Source of the DNA: Vandiemenella viatica | Lineage: Eukaryota; Arthropoda; Insecta; Orthoptera; Morabidae | DNA length: 64,000 nt | Assembly: GCA_031002005.1 (NCBI GenBank) | Contig: CM061919.1 | Location: 175,009,121-175,073,120, forward strand | Direction of reading: 5' to 3' | Shown here: piece by piece, positions 33,475 to 43,530 of the stretch | How positions within the stretch are numbered: position 1 is the first letter of the stretch | Layout: each line of letters begins with the position of its first letter | Notes under the pieces: model-generated | What the model was told of the DNA's origin: nothing | The model's database searches: none | The model's input: only the letters and a program-made list of their open reading frames with translations | Position numbers and translations under genes: made by a program

Positions 33475-34090
33475 TTATTTATTTATTTTTATTTATCGTA
33501 TGGCAAGCAACTAATACAATAATAAATATATACAATGACAAGAACGTTGGTAGCGTTCACAAGCTGATGTCTAATTCTTCCAGCCATTCTAAGAAGGAAC
33601 TTGTAGCTCCAAAAACATCTTCATATGGTCCATCATACTTCCGTAGAGGGCATTCCCTGATAATATGCTCCACACTCTGGGAAGGAGCACCGCAGTCACA
33701 TGCAGGAGAATCCTGAAGACCCCACTTATACAGCATGGCGTTGCATTTCGCATGGCCTGTTCTTAGGCGATTTAGTTTGACCCACTGGTCTCTATTTAGA
33801 TGGAATCCTGGAAGTCCAGTTGTGGGATCTTTAATATCTGAATGTTTTACAGATGTGGAGTTCCAGCTTTGTCGCCATTTTTCCATGACATCAAAGTCAA
33901 ATACATCTTGCCATACCGGATTTCGTGATTTAAGACGAGTGGGTGGTAAGTTATTTAGAACCTCGTGGATTGGGAGATCCTGTGGATGATCAGGATGGTG
34001 TAGTTTTATCCACTCACGTACCGTTGCTTCTTGGCGTCTTATCTCTGGAGGTGGTATTTTGCTGATCAGGTGCAACCAGGGGACTGGGGT
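33475..34090 (-). mobile_element. LINE 3' end (family 2) with an open 172-codon C-terminal region
   Basis: The minus-strand frame 34075-33557 is the C-terminus of a non-LTR polyprotein: 'LNRLRTGHAKCNAMLYKWG' followed by the cysteine/histidine cluster S-P-A-CDCG...VEHIIRECP, the zinc-knuckle-like tail found after the RT (and RNase H where present) in this kind of LINE. The stop at 33557 is followed by a 3' UTR ending in a TAAA-type simple tail (ATTTATTTATT on + at about 33475). It is homologous to 10050-10320. The frame being intact over 172 codons suggests moderate age, but RT and endonuclease are missing (5' truncation). Confidence 0.88.
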
Positions 34091-34097
34091 GGATTTT

Positions 34098-34260
34098 AGG
34101 GTGCCATTAGAGGCGAGAAAACACTGAGGAAAACGAATGAAAAGAAATTTACCCGTAGCCTTCCAAAGGAACCGTTGAACCGGGAAACCGTGGAAAACCG
34201 AAAACTCAAATGCCTGACCGGGGACCCAAAAAGAGTTCAGCCACGAGGCTCAGTGAGTCG
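34098..34260 (-). repeat. tRNA-derived SINE (family A), very diverged
   Basis: GTGCCATTAGAGGCGAGAAA, CCTTCCAAAGGAACC and GAAACCGTGGAAAACC keep the order of family A landmarks; the B-box region is degenerate (GACCGGGGACCC). Confidence 0.6.
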
Positions 34261-35379
34261 CAGTCACAGAGTGTACTAGAGTATTACACGTGAACATAAC
34301 AGAGCTTTGCAGTGGTGAATATCAGTTTAAGGACACGTAATAATTCTGGCCGAACTGTTGCAACTCGATCCCCAGCCACATAGCCAACAGGCCGAATAGC
34401 TCTAATGTTTTCTGACGCGTTCAAAGCCAAAGTGTGTGTCATACTCGAAATCCGTACGTATGCGGTTAGTATGGAGTAACTTTCCCGAAAGTGTAACTGA
34501 ATGGCTTCCCGTTGGCTTCCTCACTGTGAAGGTGTTCATAGATATTACTGTATGTTTCGAAGACTGTTATGATCTAAGTGTTCGGCGTCGTTTTTGCTAT
34601 GGAGAAAAGATGAGAGAAGAAAGAAAGTGAAGTCTGGTGGCGATCTATTTAGACCTACTCTTCCGAAAGACACCGGAGGTTTAGTTTTACGTCCCCTTTC
34701 ATCAGCAGTGTCGGATGTTCTTGTTACATACGTACTGCTGAGAAGTTATGGATTTAACCCATGACTTTGGCACAGATTATAGGGATCAGAAATCATCAAC
34801 ACTAGCTACAGAACCCTTACTAATCATGAAAGTTCCTTCTACCACTAAGACTCAAACCAGATAGCCCCTTGCCAGGCGCCTGATACTATCATTGTGCAAC
34901 TTCCTGAGCCAACGGGCGGGATACGAAGTAGGCTTGGGGTATAAAATGGGGACGAAATGATTTAATAAACTCCGTTTCCACAATTGTTTGTCATAAAATA
35001 ATTTGGTGAGAATCTGTCTTAATTCACTGACCACATCTTCCATAGAAACATTCCTCGACGTTAAGTCATTGGCGCTGATGACATCATGGCGAGTGTGCTC
35101 TTTCTTTAATCCTTTTTTCTGTGTTCCTTGAGGAAGATAGAGTGACAGACAGGCCGATATAGTCAGAAGACATGCCGCATCTTGAGGCTCCTTGTGGTCT
35201 CTTTCTTCTCCCAGGGCAGTAAATTACACGTCGGGCTCTGAGTATGACGAGTTAACCTTCCCTTCACATAACTTGTGCGAGTTGTGTCCACTTGCTATTG
35301 CTTGCTGCTTGTATCTACTGCTACGTCAGACAACGTACTAATGGAGGAAGGGAAATGTCTCCACCTGTCTGTGAAACAT
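34261..35379. other. Anonymous DNA
   Basis: No gene recognised. A phrase at about 35248 (TGACGAGTTAACCTTCCCTT) recurs at 36130 (TGACGAGTTAACCATCCTTT), suggesting another weak duplication. Confidence 0.45.
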
Positions 35380-35830
35380 GTAACTATGTTCTGTGTGTGA
35401 TTAGTGTATTTTGTGATTGTAACAGGGGCGGATCCAGGATTTTGGTTTGGAAGTAGCTTGAGCGGACTTTGGTTTGGGGGAGGGGCTTAGCTTGAGTGGA
35501 TTTTGGTTGGGGGGGGGCCTTGCCTTCAGTGGATTTTGGCTTTGTAGGGGGGGGGGGGGAAGGAGGGGCTTGAGTCGGGCAAAAGGTAGTATTTATAGTC
35601 CCCTCGGGCCTCGAATCCGTAGATCTAAAAACAAAAAGTCTCCAAAATATCAATGTCGGAGGTGGACCTAGATACTTTTTTTGGAGGGGGGGAAGGCTTC
35701 AGCCCCCTAGTCCCCCCTCCCTGAAGTTTATAGTGTGGAGACTGGGAACCTTGCCGGCATTCGTCTTGAAGGCTGCGAAAAACCGCATAAAAACCATTGT
35801 ACTTCTCCCATCCAGTGTTCCGCCTACATA
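35380..35830 (+). repeat. Dispersed repeat C copy split by an insertion
   Basis: AACTATGTTCTGTGTGTGAT at 35383 and GCCGGCATTCGTCTTGAAGG at 35753 are adjacent in the copy at 11.4 kb. Here about 310 bp lies between them. Confidence 0.65.
35424..35733 (+). mobile_element. G-rich inserted element (AGGGGCGGATCCAGGA end)
   Basis: Begins AGGGGCGGATCCAGGATTTT, a widespread animal TE terminus; contains short repeated TGGATTTTGG-type phrases separated by G runs, and ends near TCCCTCCCTGAAGTTTATAG. The second half contains 'gtcggaggtggacctagatac', a possible second start of a related copy. The superfamily is undetermined. Confidence 0.5.
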
Positions 35831-35833
35831 CTA

Positions 35834-36337
35834 TTGTAATGCGTCATAGTAAACTGATCATGTGAAGGTTCGAGTCGAGTAAAGTTTGTTCATATGTCTT
35901 CAATAGCTTGACAAGGCGTGTGAGAGCGAGTACGTGGTATGGCTGATAAACAAATCGCGCCGCTTTCTTCAGCAGCGGCTGTCTCAATACAGATGTCGCC
36001 GGAACCGGTCTAGAGGCATTAAATGCGGAACAGTAGCCGGCTGGGCGTCGGGAGCTAGATTTACTGTCCGCAGTCCCGCTCCAACACGCTCGCGGAACGC
36101 AGTCTCGTTGTACGATTTACGCTGCTGTGCATGACGAGTTAACCATCCTTTGACCATAACTTGCGCCCACTGGCTGTTGCACTGAAGTCGCTGAACTCTT
36201 GCTGCTTCTGGATATATAACGAATAGACAACAAAATAAAAAGGTAAAGGTCACGTGGTTCCTATGGCTCCTGCCGTTTCCCGTAGGATTCACGGAGGTGG
36301 AGCTACGCATTCCCATTACAACCTTCGACACTATAAA
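35834..36337. other. Anonymous GC-richer DNA
   Basis: The minus-strand frame 36349-35984 (121 codons) has a hydrophobic stretch but no known motif, and is not supported as a gene. Confidence 0.4.
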
Positions 36338-36386
36338 AGTGCGCGCCACGAACGATGGCGGGTAGCGCAGAGAGAGAGAGAGAGAG

Positions 36387-36418
36387 AAATAGGAATGACA
36401 TCTATGTCATTCCTATTT
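36387..36418. repeat. Perfect 15-bp-arm palindrome with 2-nt loop
   Basis: AAATAGGAATGACAT, CT, then the exact complement. It sits right after a (GA)n run within the outer TIR element. Confidence 0.9.
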
Positions 36419-36586
36419 CCGCGTTTAACTATTCGCTGTACACTTTTGTAGCTAATATCAAATGCTTCATCAGTTCTCTCCAGAGCTCTGGCAACGTCGC
36501 AGTTCGGCCATCTGTCATCCGTTTCGCACTTAAAATGTTTATATACTTTAAAAATTTGCTCTCTGCTTTGACTATGCAGAACCTTA

Positions 36587-37669
36587 AGGTGGGGATCCAC
36601 CAAGCGCGCAAAACGTTTGTAAACGTTTGCGAATTCAGAATTTGACCGGTGGAGACGAGAACAGCGCGCACGAACATAGATTTGCGGGTGTTTGCAGGTG
36701 TTTCGGCCGATGTCGGTTCATCAAAGGAATTCGTTGTTCGTGCGCGGACAGTGCGCGTTGAGTGGAACAGGGATGCGTGTTCCTAATAACACTATCAGTT
36801 TTAAGTGCATTTTAAAATCTAGTAATAATATAACTGTGCTCTGGTCGCCGCAGCGCTAACATCAGACCCGAAGATGGCGACGGAGTTGGTCGCCGAAAGC
36901 TTGTCGCTCACAAACGCTATCCGGCAGCAAACCTATGAAGAGTTCATTGCAATAATATAGCTATTAACTGGGTTAGGGAAAATATAGTTTACTGTTAATT
37001 GAATCATATAAATTAAAGCTGCTGGAATGGCAGAGTAGGCACAAGTATTACCACAAAAGAATTTAAAAGCATGATGCCTGGTGCGAAATCGCAACAGATA
37101 TGGGGACGACTATTGATCTTGTTAAGTTGAAGATACATAAAGACTTTTGTAGAAATCTTCTGCAGCCAAAAGCAAAGTGTTATTGCCAATCTAGCTTCCA
37201 CGGAAATACAGTCCGTGTAATTTGTATCTCGTTTGCATATTCTTGGACCAATCAGCAGAGTAACGATCTCAAAATCTTCTGGTGATATACGACAATTTTT
37301 TAAAAAAAAAATAAACCACTCTTATCACCTGCTTTTAAGTCATACAGCAGTCACGTAGAATTTCTTATTTTTTAAAAAATGAGATATTTATAATTTCGTT
37401 TTCCACATGCTTTTTTTTTTAAAAAAATAATAAAAAATAACGTCCTCTTCTTCACTTAAAAAAGACTTATTTACGTTAGATGCAGCACGAGCAATAAGTT
37501 TTTCTCTTGGAGCCATTTGGACAACGCAAGTAGCAGTTGGAACGACCATAAATATTCGCACACGAACTGTTGCTTGCGAATATTTGGTTGGTGGATACAA
37601 CAAGCCAAACCACTCGACTGCAAACACACGAACGTTTACAAAGTATGCGCGCTTGGTGGATCCCAGGCT
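36587..37669 (-). mobile_element. Nested TTA-flanked element, 1083 bp (PIF/Harbinger-like)
   Basis: The ends are AGGTGGGGATCCACCAAGCG at left and the complement CGCTTGGTGGATCCCAGGCT at right, with inverted similarity continuing through TTTGTAAACGTTYG. TTA flanks it on both sides (36584-36586, 37670-37672). On the minus strand, 37522 onward reads MAPREKLIARAASN then a run of acidic residues, plausibly the N-terminus of a lost transposase or accessory protein; the remainder is broken. T-W-A duplication suggests PIF/Harbinger; the superfamily is inference. Confidence 0.75.
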
Positions 37670-37879
37670 TTACGCTTTTGCTGCTTGTCTTCCATTATTT
37701 AGAATAGGAATTATTGCAATTCTCACTGATTTACAACCGTCTACTTCACAAAAACATCGCATTCGACGCTCGTGTTACCACGACAGGCTCTGGATTGTTA
37801 CTGGCTACTGGCAGAGCGATGACGTACCTGCGCAGAACCTCGCTAAACTGGGCCGCCATCGTTCGTGGCGCGCACTATA

Positions 37880-38092
37880 GAATGGATGTGAGGGGTCAGC
37901 GCCACGCTCCGGCCATTCTTTACCTTCCCGCGGAGTCTCCTCCACGGTACTCATGGGACAGCAGGCTGAGTGGGTCTGGGCAGCCGTTCTGGACGTTCAG
38001 CTTCGAGTAAAGATCCTCGGCTTCGTCAGGGATCGAACCCCGGTCACCCGGGTCACAATAAGACGCTCTATCGCCTGAGCTACGCGGCCACC
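37880..38092 (-). repeat. tRNA-headed repeat (family D)
   Basis: On the minus strand: GGCCGCGTAGCTCAGGCGAT (D arm) and GGGGTTCGATCCCTG (T arm), with a GC-rich body downstream. The anticodon stem does not pair (TCTTA opposite CCGGG), and the acceptor ends match only partly, so it is a tRNA-derived repeat or tRNA pseudogene. Confidence 0.65.
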
Positions 38093-38488
38093 TAGACAAC
38101 AAAATATACTGGTGAAACTTTTATTTTTGCAGATTTGTACCGATACACAATTAAAGTTCTATTGTAGCAATACCGATATTTACGTATTTTTAATGTGGAA
38201 TTACAATCAGTTTATGCCGCCATCATTAATAACAATCCAAGATAGGAGTTTTTAAGGAGTATAACCATCTGTCTAGGAACATTTGAAGCCTGGTGTTACC
38301 GTGTTTGTGTTATTTTGTTTTTACAGCCTGTATTTATCATGTGCAAGATAAAGACAAACCGTGTGCGTTAAATCTCCAACATACAGCATAGGGGTGGTAC
38401 TTACAACGGACCCTGGTTCAAACCCCAGGATTCACGTACCAGTCGTCCTGATCCGGGTATTTAAGTGATTTGCCGCTATTTTCTCAAA
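38093..38488. other. Anonymous AT-rich DNA
   Basis: Nothing recognised. Confidence 0.45.
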
Positions 38489-38590
38489 CAGTGTTTCTCG
38501 CCCTGTGGTTCGCGGATACTAGTGGTCCTCAGCAGAATATTAAAAATATCGATACCGTTTTCGTCCTGTATAACGCTGTACACCCAAAAG
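38489..38590 (+). mobile_element. hAT-type terminus (fragment)
   Basis: CAGTGTTTCTCGCCCTGTGG followed by TTCGCGGATAC resembles Charlie-like hAT left ends. The right end was not found before the LINE piece at 38.7 kb. Confidence 0.5.
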
Positions 38591-38699
38591 GGCAGAGGAT
38601 AGTAAGGTACTCCTAACAACTATTACCGTAGAGAGAACTGATATGACTGGACTATTTTAAACTTTTTTAAAAAAAACTCGCTATTCTTACAATGACTTC

Positions 38700-38911
38700 T
38701 CAGTATATAATATTCTCTTTTGTGCTTTGTCATAGATCATTTTAACCTGTTTACTTCTAACTCAGAGGTACACAATTTCAATACAAGAAAAAGAAATAAC
38801 TTGCACAAAACACAAACATCTCTGTCATTAGTACAAAGAGGAGTTAATTATCCTGGTATGCATCTGTTTAATAAACTTCCCAAGAGTATAAAACGGTTTT
38901 CAGATAATAAA
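38700..38911 (+). mobile_element. LINE 3' coding end (family 5), cut by the gap
   Basis: The open frame entering the gap reads 'VHNFNTRKRNNLH', 'LSLVQRGVNYPG' and LFNKLPKSIK, the standard C-terminal block of Jockey/CR1-type LINE polymerases (Y-NTR, then F-N-x-LP). Everything downstream is hidden by the assembly gap. Confidence 0.8.
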
Positions 38912-39911
38912 NNNNNNNNNNNNNNNNNNNNNNNNNNNNNNNNNNNNNNNNNNNNNNNNNNNNNNNNNNNNNNNNNNNNNNNNNNNNNNNNNNNNNNNNN
39001 NNNNNNNNNNNNNNNNNNNNNNNNNNNNNNNNNNNNNNNNNNNNNNNNNNNNNNNNNNNNNNNNNNNNNNNNNNNNNNNNNNNNNNNNNNNNNNNNNNNN
39101 NNNNNNNNNNNNNNNNNNNNNNNNNNNNNNNNNNNNNNNNNNNNNNNNNNNNNNNNNNNNNNNNNNNNNNNNNNNNNNNNNNNNNNNNNNNNNNNNNNNN
39201 NNNNNNNNNNNNNNNNNNNNNNNNNNNNNNNNNNNNNNNNNNNNNNNNNNNNNNNNNNNNNNNNNNNNNNNNNNNNNNNNNNNNNNNNNNNNNNNNNNNN
39301 NNNNNNNNNNNNNNNNNNNNNNNNNNNNNNNNNNNNNNNNNNNNNNNNNNNNNNNNNNNNNNNNNNNNNNNNNNNNNNNNNNNNNNNNNNNNNNNNNNNN
39401 NNNNNNNNNNNNNNNNNNNNNNNNNNNNNNNNNNNNNNNNNNNNNNNNNNNNNNNNNNNNNNNNNNNNNNNNNNNNNNNNNNNNNNNNNNNNNNNNNNNN
39501 NNNNNNNNNNNNNNNNNNNNNNNNNNNNNNNNNNNNNNNNNNNNNNNNNNNNNNNNNNNNNNNNNNNNNNNNNNNNNNNNNNNNNNNNNNNNNNNNNNNN
39601 NNNNNNNNNNNNNNNNNNNNNNNNNNNNNNNNNNNNNNNNNNNNNNNNNNNNNNNNNNNNNNNNNNNNNNNNNNNNNNNNNNNNNNNNNNNNNNNNNNNN
39701 NNNNNNNNNNNNNNNNNNNNNNNNNNNNNNNNNNNNNNNNNNNNNNNNNNNNNNNNNNNNNNNNNNNNNNNNNNNNNNNNNNNNNNNNNNNNNNNNNNNN
39801 NNNNNNNNNNNNNNNNNNNNNNNNNNNNNNNNNNNNNNNNNNNNNNNNNNNNNNNNNNNNNNNNNNNNNNNNNNNNNNNNNNNNNNNNNNNNNNNNNNNN
39901 NNNNNNNNNNN
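38912..39911. other. Assembly gap, exactly 1000 N
   Basis: A fixed-length placeholder; the real distance is unknown. Open frames spanning it are meaningless. Confidence 1.
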
Positions 39912-40176
39912 TAGTCTTAGCTGCATTTATTTAGAATAATCTGGTGTAGTGAAACAATAGCTTCTGTTTACGTGAATTTGGTTTACATTTTCCGATGCTC
40001 CCATCTGTTCCTGGCATTGAGTAGCGCATTCATTAGGCTTTTAAACGAGCAGATGAGATTTCCGGTTCGGAATAAATAACATGGTTGTTACAACTTACGG
40101 AACCACAGAGGTAACAGCTACTATTTAGTTTCTACGGCATGCTGTTATTGATAAAACTAGTGTTAACAGCTGTAGA
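39912..40176. other. Anonymous AT-rich DNA
   Basis: Nothing recognised. Confidence 0.45.
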
Positions 40177-40475
40177 CCACATAGGTCAGTCGGTAGAACA
40201 TCTGACTACAGCCTGGACTATTTTTTTTTTTTTACTTATTGCTTTTCGCATCGTGGAGGGCTAAGGTCATTAGAGGCGGGATGGGAATGGGAACAAGGAC
40301 CGGGAAGGAATTCGGCCATGGTCTTTTTGAAGGAAGCATCCCAACATTCGCCTGGAGTGATTTGGGAAACTATGGAAAACCCAAATCTTGATACCCGGAC
40401 GGGGATTCGAACCCGCGTCCTCCAGAATGCGAGGCCAGAGCGGTGGTCTGGACGAAGGAACTTCAAGCCCCCATA
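40177..40475 (+). repeat. tRNA-like sequence split by a SINE
   Basis: CACATAGGTCAGTCGGTAGA and CATCTGACTACAG (40183-40210) look like a tRNA 5' half (D arm and anticodon stem). After the inserted SINE, GGAACTTCAAGCCCCCATA at 40458 looks like the T arm. Split this way, it is a tRNA pseudogene or tRNA-derived SINE head interrupted by a later insertion. Confidence 0.5.
40221..40445 (-). repeat. tRNA-derived SINE (family A, tail subtype 2), head-truncated
   Basis: 13 T, then the GTCATTAGAGGCGGGATGGG tail-body junction seen also at 11.2 kb, body, and B box GGTTCGAATCCCC (minus). The right end lacks the usual TAACC-GTTACACCAC head. The flanks GCCTGGACTA and GTCTGGACGA may be a worn target duplication. 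Confidence 0.8.
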
Positions 40476-43070
40476 AAGTCGAGGTATCTTTTTACGAAGT
40501 CGAATATTCAGAACGGCCGAAACTTCTTGCGCAGAAAAAGGTGACCTCCTTTCCAATGCTCCAGGTCAAGAACTACAATACTGTGCACTACCTCTGTAAG
40601 ATTGAAACCTACTGTAAACGTGAACCCAATTGCACCTTCACATTTGTTTGCCGTAAGCAATATCCTGTGTGACGTACTAGAAGTTCCTGTAATGTTGATT
40701 TATTTTTGGGGACAAGAAATAAAGTTTTGGTTTTGAGATAGAAATTAGAAAACATTATTTGATGAAAGATTTGCAAAAGATACTTCTGAACTTTTATAAT
40801 CATACGAAGTACTGCAGTAGAAGAATTAAATAATTAACGTCCAATTTTGTTGCAATTAAATTAAATTGAATTTTATCTGTGAGTTATGACAGAAGTAACA
40901 TCAGCGCATCATAATCTAGCTAAATATAAAACCGTCTATGAGATATTTTCTCATAATAACTTTTTGCACTGTTTCCGAAAAAAATAACTTGTTAAACATT
41001 TTAGTGGTTTTCCTTTCCCGTCGCCAGACGTCAAGCCATTAATCATTTTTTATTCTTCCAGCCCTAATGAAAATAGCGAAAACTGAACCAAAAAATGCTC
41101 TCGCCCATCTTAATAACACGATTTTTTTATTTTTTGTAATCTTGGAATTAACGTCACTTATAATCAGAGGAAGTTGCGGTGAATTCAAAATTTCCGACTA
41201 ACAATTTATGAATTAAGCTTCGAAACTGGAGTTAGAGATTTATAAATTACGAATTAGAAATTAAAACAAATAACTTAATCGGAGATATAGACACAAATAA
41301 GAAAGGCAAGTGAAAAAATCTTGCAGCACCTACAATCGATCTATGACTTGGAAGGAACTGCATAATCCTGTACGTCTGAGAACAATTATTTGTTGAAGTG
41401 GGATTTGAATGTTGATGAGGTTAACAGGAACAATTAAACTTTTGAATCGTGACGCGACAAAAATTAAAGACGTTGGTTAAGTAGAAAATAAACTTGGTTT
41501 GCAAATACTGAGCGAAGAAAGAGGCTTGTGGATGAACCCGTTTTTCTGGTGTGCAGATTCACTAATCTATCACGCTGTTCCCAATTGTAGTATTGTCTTG
41601 ATGACTTATATTATTAAGTATTGGCTAACTACGCCAAAACATCACTGGGAGGATTGTTGGAGATCGTTCGTAGGTAAATGTTTTTGAAACTAAGCTAGTT
41701 CATCAATCAATCAATACAGCATTTCACCGAACCATCGAAAATTCGAACAGTATTTAAAGTTAGCTGTACAACATTGCAGAAATTACAATTGCCGAATAAA
41801 ACATGCACGCGATTTAGGATATATTAGAAATAAAATTACGTCAGTAACTTGCAATGTAAATTGCTTAGCATTTTGTCAGAATGAAAAAATACTTCAGCAG
41901 TATCGCATCTGCTGACAAACCAGTGTTACATACTTATTTACAAATACGATGAGTAGTAATAGAGGGTAATAGAGGTCTACACTGCGAGACGTGACGGGAG
42001 GATCTATTTAATGCAGATTTTCACTGGTCACATCCGCTCAGTCGGGCCGTGGGTTCGTCTCCAGGGAACCACTTCAGGTGTCCTGGTGACGCGTCGCCTG
42101 AAATATTCAGCAGCCATTAAGTCAGGCGCTTTCAGAAGAGCTGCGGCTCCTGGCAGTGGATAAGAGTCTACACACCACAGACTAAAAAACTCGCAATATG
42201 CTCCACTCTTCCTGAGCATATTAGAAAGATCTATGAAGCTTCGATCAGTAAATATGCCAGCATCTTCAAACTTATTGTTTAAAAAGTTTTCCTATCAAAA
42301 TAATCGCTGAAGGGGCTGAAATAATATTGCGTTTCATTCTCTTCCAGTTGAAGCCCCAGAATCAGGCTGTTTTAGCGCCTCATTCCAGTCCCCCAATGAG
42401 AAATAATTTTGATATTAAAAATCGTGCTGATAAGCAATGAAAGTAAACCACATTCGTCTCTTGCGGTAAACCATTCAGTATTTGTTGTTACTGAGTCCCC
42501 AATTGGTTGCATGCTAAGCGGAGTTAGTAACTTGTAGCATCTCATTTATAGAAGCAGTGCCCATTATATAATTTTCATCAATTGTTATTAAATGTTGACC
42601 CCGTTGCCGAGGTCGCTAGTTCGACTCCAATATGAATTTTCAATTAAGTGTTGTGTTAGTTCTGTACTTCCGTCCTTAGTGAAAGCATTATGCTATAGAA
42701 AACCATTTATATACATACTGAGAGCATTAGAATACTCGAGCTTTATCACAGACTATGAGACAAATTCCATCTTTTTTTAACTTTTAAGACAGACGTATAA
42801 ACTAAAAGCTAAATATATTGAATTCACTTTGCATGCACAGACCACCAAGTTCAAATTTTGTGAATATCCGAGTGCTGTTGTCACAAACGTTTTCCTGTAA
42901 TCTTTACAACGAGATGAAGATGGGGCATTATATCTATATTTATCCGAATTATTGTAATTTGAAATTATTTTGATAAAAACTGACGCTCATTTAAGCGCGG
43001 TTGCCTCCTATCAGCCGGCACAGATTTTAAAGACGTTTCTATGTCAAAAATGAAATAGCCCCTTGTCGAT
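40476..43070. other. Anonymous AT-rich DNA, 2.6 kb
   Basis: No gene, transposase motif or repeat copy recognised. Open frames of 61-64 codons only. Confidence 0.5.
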
Positions 43071-43074
43071 GAGT

Positions 43075-43530
43075 TAAAAGTAAGCTGTACAATCTTTGAT
43101 ATGATTGATTCTTTGAAGTGCTTGGACATAATAGCGGAAAATAACGTCAAGACAGATCAGCACGTGAGATGAAGGAAATCCTAGAATGCAATTAATAGAT
43201 CGAAATTTGAGAAATTGCACCACAAATGCGAAGAAATTGAGTACTCAAGCACGTCGTCTTCTAGAGTACTGTTCTGCTCTGTGGATTCTATATAGCAGAG
43301 GAAAAATTACTGGTATCAAAAAAGTATGTAGAATAGCAGCTCAATTTGTAACCGCCTACTACAGTTCTTACGAACGTGTGAAAGATTTGACAGAGAGATC
43401 GGTATCGGGTTGTGTGCCAACCACCTTCATTCACGACTACAGAGAAATACTTTGCCCATCAACCTATGGGTCACAACGACGGGATATATAAGCTCAAGGA
43501 AATAAGAGCCAACACTGGTGCTTAAATGTA
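43075..43530 (+). mobile_element. LINE fragment (family 3), decayed
   Basis: Pieces parallel to 22780-23230: 'TIFDMIDSLKCLDI', 'RRLLEYCSALWILYSRG', 'KKVCRIAAQFVTAYYSSYERV' (like the R-P-H-LDYC, then RRAARFVT-x-x-YSPYESV blocks). The 101-codon frame at 43186-43491 covers the best part. Gaps and stops elsewhere. Confidence 0.8.

Larger units (their letters stand above)
36338..37876. mobile_element. Outer TIR element (24-bp perfect termini), carrying a nested element
   Basis: The left end AGTGCGCGCCACGAACGATG plus GCGG and its exact complement CCGC plus CATCGTTCGTGGCGCGCACT mark the ends (36338-36361, 37853-37876). Only about 250 bp and 205 bp of it remain outside the nested TTA-flanked element. 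I see no clear target duplication, so the superfamily is open. Confidence 0.7.

Noticed and set aside
35984..36349. 121-codon minus-strand frame with a hydrophobic segment
   Set aside because: No family resemblance; probably chance openness in GC-richer sequence.
36387..36418. microRNA precursor
   Set aside because: A stem of 15 bp with a 2-nt loop is too short for a microRNA hairpin and lies inside a transposon.
38018..38090. Candidate functional tRNA gene (minus strand)
   Set aside because: D and T arms are good but the anticodon stem does not pair and the acceptor ends match only partly; better explained as a tRNA-derived repeat.
38720..39934. 404-codon open frame on + and 352-codon frame on -
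   Set aside because: They are open only because the 1000-N gap has no stops. Only the first about 60 codons on + are real sequence and they are a LINE end.
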